NCBI GenBank assembly: GCA_021158735.1
Contig: JAGGUC010000057.1
Coordinates: 1-11,266 of the forward strand
Origin: Desulfurococcales archaeon
GTDB taxonomy: Archaea > Thermoproteota > Thermoprotei_A > Sulfolobales > NBVN01
Length of the DNA stretch: 11,266 bases
Reading direction: 5' to 3'
Notes under the pieces: generated by a model
Told to the model about the DNA's origin: nothing
What the model saw: the letters and a program-made list of their open reading frames with translations, nothing else
Database searches by the model: none
Shown: positions 5,989-11,266 of the stretch, piece after piece
Layout: every line of letters starts with the position of its first letter
Position numbering within the stretch: position 1 is the first letter of the stretch
Translations under genes and position numbers: made by a program

Positions 5989-7265
5989 GCGAAGTAATCA
6001 GGTACTTTAGGTCTAAGGGTGATGTAGTAGAGATCAAGAAGGAGATGGAACCAGAGTTAGAGCCTACAAAGCATATTGCTGAGAGTGACCGTAAGAACCT
6101 GACAGTAGTGTTTTCTATTAAGGGCTCTAGCGTGAAGTGCGTTGCAAATGTCCTTAGCGGAAGGAGGAAACTCTATGAGTTACTAAATGTAGCGGATGAC
6201 GTTGAGGCCTACAGTAAGATCATATGTGCCTTAAGGTCAAAAGGTAAAACTAAGGAAGTAAGTTTCAGAGACTCGTACAGGGAGGTTGCTGCTTCACTAA
6301 GCAACATTCCTGCAATAAAATTCTATCCGAAGGACGGTGGCAGGTATATAACATCCTCTATAGTCGTAGCAGAGACGCCTGAGTACAACTCCTATAATGC
6401 TTCAATACACAGGTTAATGGTACTAGGTGATAGGCAATTAGCGATCAGGCTTGTTCCGAGGCATCTTTACCACATAGTTAATGAAAACAAGAAGGCAGGT
6501 AAGGAGACGCCAGTAGCTGTAGTGATTGGTACACACCCCCTCGCACTTCTTGCCGTATCACTATCTCCCCCGTATGGAGTGTTTGAGCTGGAGTTATTTG
6601 AGCACTTATCGGGAAGGTACCTTGAGATGGCCAGGACTCCAATATATGGTCTCCCCGTTCCGGCTTACTCATCAGTAGTAATTGAAGGTAGGGTTACCAA
6701 TGAACTCGCAGATGAGGGACCTTTCCTAGATATTCTTGGGCTTTATGATAGGGTTCGGAAGCAGCCTGTGGTGGTTGTGGATAAAATATACCTTAGTAAA
6801 GAGGATATGCCCTTCCATGTAATACTGCCTGCCAGCAACGAACATAGGATATTAATGGGATTCCCTAGGGAGGCACTAATTTGGGAGGCTGTAAGGAAGG
6901 TGGTGGCACAAGTCAGGAAGGTGAGGCTGACTCCAGGAAGCGGTTGCTGGTTACATGCAGTAATATCTATTAGGAAGAATATGGAAGGTGATGGGAAGTC
7001 AGCAATTATGGCAGCATTTGCTGCACATCCAAGCTTAAAACATGTTGTGGTGGTAGATGAGGACGTAGACCCTGAGAGCATCGAGGAAGTTGAGTGGGCT
7101 ATTGCGACTAGGTTGCAGGCAGGGAAGGGATTAGTGATCGTAAGGCATGCTAGGGGATCTACGCTAGACCCGAGTTCAATAGACGGTGTTACTGACAAGA
7201 TCGGTATAGATGCCACCGTGCCACTTGGTAAGGAAGCAATATTTAGAAAACCTAAGACTTCCTGA
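5976..7265 (+). CDS. UbiD-family decarboxylase, probable anhydromevalonate phosphate decarboxylase
   Basis: Prenylated-FMN-dependent decarboxylase family. Linkage to both aconitase-X subunits makes trans-anhydromevalonate 5-phosphate decarboxylase the likely role, giving isopentenyl phosphate and CO2 in the archaeal mevalonate branch described from Aeropyrum pernix. The 429 residues show UbiD blocks: the N-terminal DLSEVIRYFRSKGDVVEI, the cofactor-site region around 138-163 (NSYNASIHRLMVLG, then IRLVPRH), IGTHPLALLA (184-193), ADEGPF (245-250), and DEDVDPESIEEVEWAIATR (361-379). Start ATG 5976 overlaps the kinase end by 13 bases. UbiD enzymes need a UbiX-type prenyltransferase for the cofactor; none is here. 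Family is certain from these blocks; the specific substrate is inferred from context. Confidence 0.88.
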   Translation: MRDLSEVIRYFRSKGDVVEIKKEMEPELEPTKHIAESDRKNLTVVFSIKGSSVKCVANVLSGRRKLYELLNVADDVEAYSKIICALRSKGKTKEVSFRDSYREVAASLSNIPAIKFYPKDGGRYITSSIVVAETPEYNSYNASIHRLMVLGDRQLAIRLVPRHLYHIVNENKKAGKETPVAVVIGTHPLALLAVSLSPPYGVFELELFEHLSGRYLEMARTPIYGLPVPAYSSVVIEGRVTNELADEGPFLDILGLYDRVRKQPVVVVDKIYLSKEDMPFHVILPASNEHRILMGFPREALIWEAVRKVVAQVRKVRLTPGSGCWLHAVISIRKNMEGDGKSAIMAAFAAHPSLKHVVVVDEDVDPESIEEVEWAIATRLQAGKGLVIVRHARGSTLDPSSIDGVTDKIGIDATVPLGKEAIFRKPKTS

Positions 7266-7291
7266 ATTGATGGTACTGGGTGCAGTAAGTC

Positions 7292-8500
7292 ATGTATCTC
7301 ACTAAGGAAGAAGAAGCTATGCTTAACGGAGAATTTGGTGAGGCTGTCGAACTAGCTATTAAGGTTGTAGTAAAGGTTGGCGAGGTCTTAGGGGCTACGA
7401 AACTTATTAGTGTCGTACATGCACATATTTCCGGCATCTCGTATTTTAATATCTTAGACTATGGTCTGGAATTTATAGAGCACTTAGGAAGTACGGATGC
7501 TCGTTTTAGAACCTTTACTACCGCAAACCCATATGCAGCCATTAATGCCAGTTTTATAGGCAAACATTTTAGTAGTGAGGTAATCAGTAAGCAAGTACGT
7601 GTAGTTAATGTGCTGAAAAGAATGGGTGCTAGAGCGTTCACATGCACACCATACTATATTAGGATCCCTAAGGAGGGCGAGCACCTGGCGTGGGCTGAGA
7701 GCAATGCAGTACTGTATGCAAATAGTGTGTGTGGTGCGAAAACTAATAGAGAGGGAGGACCTTTATCGCTAATGGAAGCCATAATAGGCAGGACCTACTT
7801 TGGCGGTGTTCATCTCGATGAGAATAGAGTTCCGGAAGTTACTGTAACTGTCAATGCCTTAAAAAATGAGTTAGAGGTGGCTGCTGCCGGGTACATTATT
7901 GGTAAGTATTTCCCTACTACTATACCGTATGTTAAGGGATTAAACCACGATTACGAATACTACCTGAAGGCTTTTTTAGCAGCGTTTGGAAGCAGCTCCA
8001 ACTCACCCATGGTTATTTTAGAGGGGATTACACCCGGTTATAAGAGGCTATTAAGCAGGGGGAGGGCATGTAAAAACGAGAATATACCAGTAGCCGAGAT
8101 ACGCGAGTTTATCAAGGAGCACACTAGGGACGCGTGCAGCAGGGCATTATACGTCTTAGGCTGTCCGCATCTATCAGAAAAAGAAGTTCACGATATAATA
8201 AACTATGTGCTCTCTAGAGGAGTAATAAATACCCAGGATAAGGAGATGTGGTTAATAACTTCCAGTAGCGTAAAATTAAGTAATGACTTGAAACTGAAGT
8301 TGCTAAAATACGATATTAAGGTTTATGAAGATGTTTGCCCTGCTGTCACAAAGCTCAGCATGATAGGTGTAGATTGCGTTATTACAGACTCGGTGAAGGC
8401 TCTGCACTATATTCCTAAGCTGGCAGGTGTTCCGGCATTCCTCTTGGACAGGGTATCTATAATAAAGACCTTCACCAGAGGTGGTTCCCTGCTTGATTAA
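7292..8500 (+). CDS. Aconitase-X large subunit, probable phosphomevalonate dehydratase large subunit
   Basis: AcnX (formerly DUF521) catalytic subunit, probably an iron-sulfur enzyme that dehydrates (R)-5-phosphomevalonate to trans-anhydromevalonate 5-phosphate. The 402 residues carry AcnX landmarks: the N-terminal YLTKEEEAMLNGEFG, HAHISG (43-48), TCTPYY with C118, NSVCGAKTNREGGP with C147 (144-157), LGCPHLS with C291, VCPAV with C349, and the TDSVKALHYIP block near the end. These cysteines are candidates for [4Fe-4S] ligands; I cannot say which bind. ATG 7292 has GGGTG (7278-7282) at 9 bases. The gene follows UbiD by 26 bases and overlaps the small subunit. AcnX relatives also act on hydroxyproline, but pairing with UbiD in an archaeon points to mevalonate. 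Confidence 0.9.
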   Translation: MYLTKEEEAMLNGEFGEAVELAIKVVVKVGEVLGATKLISVVHAHISGISYFNILDYGLEFIEHLGSTDARFRTFTTANPYAAINASFIGKHFSSEVISKQVRVVNVLKRMGARAFTCTPYYIRIPKEGEHLAWAESNAVLYANSVCGAKTNREGGPLSLMEAIIGRTYFGGVHLDENRVPEVTVTVNALKNELEVAAAGYIIGKYFPTTIPYVKGLNHDYEYYLKAFLAAFGSSSNSPMVILEGITPGYKRLLSRGRACKNENIPVAEIREFIKEHTRDACSRALYVLGCPHLSEKEVHDIINYVLSRGVINTQDKEMWLITSSSVKLSNDLKLKLLKYDIKVYEDVCPAVTKLSMIGVDCVITDSVKALHYIPKLAGVPAFLLDRVSIIKTFTRGGSLLD

Positions 8501-8882
8501 GTTAAGAATTCGCCCAATTGTGGAAGGCCGTGAATATTGCTCTGAGATCGTGTTATCTGAAAAGCCAGTGTCGCTTTTAGGAGATGTAGATGTCGAAGGC
8601 GGTATAGTAAGAGGAGTTGGGGAGATTAGTGGTAAGATACTCGTAGTCCCAGCTTCCGTTGGAAGCACCGTTGGGTCATACGTGCTTTATGCGTTATCTA
8701 GAAATGGTAAAGCACCAATAGCTATAGTTACTTCTAGTATAGACCCCATATTAGCTACTGGTGCGGTAATAGGTGATATTCCTCTCTACCGACTACTCGA
8801 ACCATGGGATAAAGCTAAAAACATGTTGAGAGGTGTTAAGGAGGGTTGCATAGTTAAGGGTGAGTACCTTGTCGTCGGCTAG
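8493..8882 (+). CDS. Aconitase-X small (swivel) subunit, probable phosphomevalonate dehydratase small subunit
   Basis: Small subunit (formerly DUF126) that supplies the swivelling domain closing the AcnX active site. From TTG 8493 it has 129 residues, normal for archaeal versions. The signature PASVGSTVGSYVLYALSRNGKAP (about 53-75) includes the GST serine expected at the active site, and AIVTSSIDPILATGAVIGDIPL follows. GTG 8481 is in frame but lies in GAGGTGG, which reads as the Shine-Dalgarno site for TTG 8493 about 9 bases on, so the later start is preferred. It overlaps the large subunit by 8 bases and tmk by 14, consistent with fixed stoichiometry from a single message. Confidence 0.9.
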   Translation: MIKLRIRPIVEGREYCSEIVLSEKPVSLLGDVDVEGGIVRGVGEISGKILVVPASVGSTVGSYVLYALSRNGKAPIAIVTSSIDPILATGAVIGDIPLYRLLEPWDKAKNMLRGVKEGCIVKGEYLVVG

Positions 8883-9507
8883 GGATGCTTTACGAGGTTA
8901 TTTAATAGCTATAGAGGGACTTGATGGTTCAGGTAAAACAACCGTTGCTGAGTATATGGTGAAGGCCCTTAGTAATGCGGGATACAGAGTTATCTATACC
9001 TATGAACCTTATCATAGGGTGTTTATAGAGGTTCTCAACTCTGTTGGGGGGCAGCTGGGAGCTTTCTTCGAAGCTTTGGTTATGGCTGCAGACAGATACT
9101 ATCACCTTAAAGATGTTATAGAGCCTGCCTTAAATTCTGGTGCCATTGTGATTACTGACAGGTATTTCTACTCTTCACTAGCTTATCAAGGAGCAAAGGG
9201 TGCCGACCTCGGGTGGATCAGGGAACTGAATAGGTTCATAATACCGCCAGACCTAGCCATATATCTTGACATAGATCCTAGGGTAGGGCTTCAGAGAAAG
9301 GCAGGTAAGCCATCAAGAGTTGAGTATCTGCAGAGTAGTTTGGGGGTTCTGAAGAAGGCCAGGGAGATATACTTACAGATGGTTAAGGAAGGCGAGCTGA
9401 TTTACGTGGATGCGTCGCTGACGCTGGCAAATGTTTTAAGAAAATGTATTAAATTATTATGCGTTAAATTAGGTATTCATTGTTTGGGGAAGGATGACGC
9501 TCAGTAG
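8869..9507 (+). CDS. tmk: Thymidylate kinase (dTMP kinase)
   Basis: Phosphorylates dTMP to dTDP with ATP. It has 212 residues from TTG 8869. P-loop GLDGSGKT is at 17-24, the TYEP substrate-site motif at 44-47, MAADRY with D75-R76 at 72-77, the DRYFYSSLAYQG block at 97-108, and a LID segment QRKAGKPSRVEY with basic residues at 142-153. GTG 8860 is in frame, but GGTGA (8859-8863) reads better as the ribosome binding site for TTG 8869, 5 bases on; the alternative would add three residues. It overlaps the preceding gene by 14 bases. Its last 7 bases overlap the convergent FAU-1 gene. It seems to be a housekeeping passenger in the mevalonate operon. Confidence 0.95.
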   Translation: MSSARDALRGYLIAIEGLDGSGKTTVAEYMVKALSNAGYRVIYTYEPYHRVFIEVLNSVGGQLGAFFEALVMAADRYYHLKDVIEPALNSGAIVITDRYFYSSLAYQGAKGADLGWIRELNRFIIPPDLAIYLDIDPRVGLQRKAGKPSRVEYLQSSLGVLKKAREIYLQMVKEGELIYVDASLTLANVLRKCIKLLCVKLGIHCLGKDDAQ

Positions 9508-10913
9508 CAGAAATTGTTTATTACTTCATCTATAGCCTCAGCAACTCTAGCCACTACGTTCTCGGTGGCTACTCCATCAATAAGTAAATTTCTGAATTCC
9601 TTAGTGTCTATGAGGCGACAGCCCCTACCGTCTCTGACTACATCTACCCCTAGGTCTAAATACGTTACTGAACCGTTAGGAAGTAATTCAGGCGGTGTGT
9701 TTATATTTATGTATAACCCCTTCTGATCTGACATAGTGCTGGAGTAGTAGCTGTGAACTATATACCACTTACCTTCAGCTATATGTGTGAGTGCTATATC
9801 TCCTGGCTCCTTAGGTGCGTTAAAGCCATCGTACGTGCCCTTACCTTTAATCACCCTCTTAATCACCAGTTTTAATCCACCATCAGATGCAGCGACGTCT
9901 TCAGTTGCACCTTCACCTAGTAAGATATCTTTTTTATATAGTGATTTATGGTATATCCTAATGTCCTTCTTTAATTCAAGTCTCTTCGCTATCCATTCCC
10001 TTACCCACTTCTCTAAGTTTGATTTATTGATGTACTTAGCGAATGTATCTATGAGGTCGACTACGCCTTCATAGGAATTCTCTATAGCTCTTAAGGCATG
10101 GTGAAATGGAGCAGTAGGGAGTACATTACTTCTGATATTGTCTAAATATTGTTTTGAGGTATGGGTGAGTTCTAAGGATAGCATGTATTCGCCAGTATAT
10201 ACTATCTCCAGGGGTTGAGCTTTACTTAGCTTCTCCTCTACCTCGTGCAGGAGGTCAATGAGTTGAGGTATTTCATTCATTATGCTCTCTAGTGATGCTT
10301 CGTCAGCATTGCTTCTCCACCTGATGCTGTAGCCCCTCCTTATGTACTGTGCAGATATGCTTAGGAGCTCGGTTATTCTAAACTTATTTCTAATAAAACC
10401 GCTAAACGATACGCGTGAACCCCTGCCCACAATAGCGTATTTACCTACTACCCTAACCCTGCTTGAAACAACCAGTTTTTCACTAGGCTTAACAGGTGCC
10501 TTAACTACCGTAACACTTACTTCCTTGCCTGAAGAGCAGCCTGATTCGTCCACTAAGAGGGCCTCGCCAATTGGTGATTCGACAATGCACTCCCTATCAG
10601 TCTTACGGATGATTCTGGTTTTGAATGCTGCATAGAGCCCAACCTTGGGCTTCAGCACTAGCACATCCGGTATATTACTAATTAGTATATCACCTATTAT
10701 GTCAACGCTCTCAGGAAAGCCCAAAATTAATAGCTTAGATGGATCGCCCTCATCAGTCTTTACTGTTACATCCGCAGGTTCGCCTCTTCTCTGACTTATG
10801 CCCAGTCTTTTCGCTATTTGCTCACTAACGTCAACAAGCTCTACACCGTTATCGTACAATATTTTTGATATAGCGGTTGCGTAAATACCTCTAACTCTAG
10901 CCCTTACCTTCAT
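9501..10913 (-). CDS. FAU-1 family RNase E/G-like RNA-binding protein/ribonuclease
   Basis: Archaeal FAU-1 binds AU-rich RNA in Pyrococcus; a thermococcal homologue has been reported to cleave RNA and take part in 5S rRNA maturation. The 470 residues fit the family. There is an N-terminal basic region MKVRARVRGIYATA, an S1-like/RNase E-G-like beta segment at about 85-185, a mostly helical middle (about 200-330), and a C-terminal DUF402-type domain at about 345-445. DUF402 features seen are WYIVHSYYSS, GLYININTPPEL and VTYLDLGVDVV with acidic residues, then RLIDTKEF. ATG 10913 has GAGGAG (10928-10923) at 9 bases. It lies 33 bases after UPF0147 on the same strand and is probably co-transcribed. 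Substrate assignment rests on the family only. Confidence 0.85.
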   Translation of the reverse strand: MKVRARVRGIYATAISKILYDNGVELVDVSEQIAKRLGISQRRGEPADVTVKTDEGDPSKLLILGFPESVDIIGDILISNIPDVLVLKPKVGLYAAFKTRIIRKTDRECIVESPIGEALLVDESGCSSGKEVSVTVVKAPVKPSEKLVVSSRVRVVGKYAIVGRGSRVSFSGFIRNKFRITELLSISAQYIRRGYSIRWRSNADEASLESIMNEIPQLIDLLHEVEEKLSKAQPLEIVYTGEYMLSLELTHTSKQYLDNIRSNVLPTAPFHHALRAIENSYEGVVDLIDTFAKYINKSNLEKWVREWIAKRLELKKDIRIYHKSLYKKDILLGEGATEDVAASDGGLKLVIKRVIKGKGTYDGFNAPKEPGDIALTHIAEGKWYIVHSYYSSTMSDQKGLYININTPPELLPNGSVTYLDLGVDVVRDGRGCRLIDTKEFRNLLIDGVATENVVARVAEAIDEVINNFCY

Positions 10914-10946
10914 GGTTCAATACTCCTCTACATCTCATCTGGCTGC

Positions 10947-11234
10947 CTAGTCCTTAACTGTTGATAACACAGCCATAATATTCCAGATCGTAGTGCGTGC
11001 ATGCATAGGCATGTTCGGGTCCTGACTTATTTCATCCAAAACACTTACAGCGTTTGCTGCTCTAACACCCGGAGATAAGGACATGTCTTGCAACATTCTT
11101 AGAGCCTCTATAGCCGCCCTCCTGATGTTTCTCGGGACGCTTGAATCACCAATTATCTTATTAAGTAATCTCACAGCTTGCATTATTTTAGCTTCATTCA
11201 GTGACTTCACATCTACTGGGGGTTGCGGTGCCAT
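10947..11234 (-). CDS. UPF0147 family protein, small helical protein of unknown function
   Basis: Conserved archaeal family with no established function. The 95 residues are predicted all-helical and soluble, with no cysteine. Two 25-residue segments, L24-L48 and L66-L90, share the pattern L..I..D...P...R with 6 identities, suggesting an internal duplication into HEAT-like helical pairs. ATG 11234 is preceded by GGGTGTGAG (11245-11237), whose GGTG core lies 6 bases from the start. The presence of a ribosome binding site rather than an immediate TATA box hints that the transcript begins upstream, beyond the window. It precedes FAU-1 by 33 bases, so a link to RNA metabolism is possible but only by association. 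Confidence 0.88.
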   Translation of the reverse strand: MAPQPPVDVKSLNEAKIMQAVRLLNKIIGDSSVPRNIRRAAIEALRMLQDMSLSPGVRAANAVSVLDEISQDPNMPMHARTTIWNIMAVLSTVKD

Positions 11235-11266
11235 TACTCACACCCAAGAACTAGAAAATTTCTGGA

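Noticed and set aside
6743..7216. Long open frame on the - strand opposite UbiD
   Set aside because: The product is Ser/Thr/Leu/Ile-rich and low complexity, typical of an antisense frame, while the + strand frame matches UbiD throughout.
8303..8668. - strand open frame opposite the AcnX subunits
   Set aside because: It has no recognisable domain, and it lies across two well-supported overlapping + strand genes.
10720..10790. CTGATGA on the - strand resembling joined D' and C' boxes of a C/D RNA
   Set aside because: The spacing to the next CTGA is far too long for an archaeal guide, no box C precedes it, and it is inside FAU-1 coding sequence.
1..11266. CRISPR arrays, tRNA or rRNA genes, insertion sequences, toxin-antitoxin or other defence genes
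   Set aside because: No repeated units, tRNA-like folds, transposase or defence domains were found on either strand; genes are packed core functions and no gap exceeds about 100 bases.

Overview
The window looks like a stretch of a hyperthermophilic crenarchaeal (Thermoproteota) chromosome. The evidence is a ribosomal protein S26e gene (among archaea this family is characteristic of the crenarchaeal/TACK side), archaeal-only families (CDP-archaeol synthase, FAU-1, UPF0147), an aconitase-X plus UbiD mevalonate branch as described from Aeropyrum, frequent GTG/TTG starts, GGTG-type Shine-Dalgarno sites and very tight gene packing. I cannot place the order or genus. There is no tRNA, rRNA, CRISPR array, insertion sequence or transposase, and no gene-free stretch longer than about 100 bases.

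Region 1 (1-1826, + strand) is a translation/RNA cluster: the end of S26e, then L44e, S27e, aIF2-alpha and Nop10. Two of its junctions are TAATG stop/start overlaps. Four of the five products are small zinc-ribbon proteins. Region 2 (1837-3001, - strand) holds CDP-archaeol synthase (membrane lipid synthesis) preceded by a small RecA/RadB-like P-loop ATPase whose reading frame runs into the synthase gene. Region 3 (3072-3755, + strand) is a divergently transcribed protein with an unknown N-terminal alpha/beta domain and a C-terminal RNase H-fold domain showing YqgF/RuvX-like motifs. Region 4 (3762-4613, - strand) is the KsgA/Dim1 16S rRNA dimethyltransferase.

Region 5 (4711-9507, + strand) is a five-gene operon-like run behind a TATA-like promoter: a Clp1/Grc3-type polynucleotide 5'-kinase, a UbiD-family decarboxylase, the large and small subunits of an aconitase-X enzyme, and thymidylate kinase. 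The UbiD/AcnX trio matches the archaeal mevalonate branch: phosphomevalonate to trans-anhydromevalonate phosphate to isopentenyl phosphate. With CarS, the window therefore covers two steps of isoprenoid supply and one step of archaeal lipid head-group activation. Region 6 (9501-11234, - strand) is UPF0147 followed by FAU-1, an RNase E/G-like RNA-binding protein/ribonuclease.

The genes fall into two themes: RNA and ribosome maturation (L44e, S27e, S26e, Nop10, KsgA, Clp1/Grc3 kinase, FAU-1, possibly the YqgF-like protein) and lipid synthesis (CarS, UbiD, AcnX). Most of the window is ordinary conserved archaeal core. The least described part is the head-to-head pair of RecA-like ATPase and YqgF-like RNase H-fold protein at 2360-3755.
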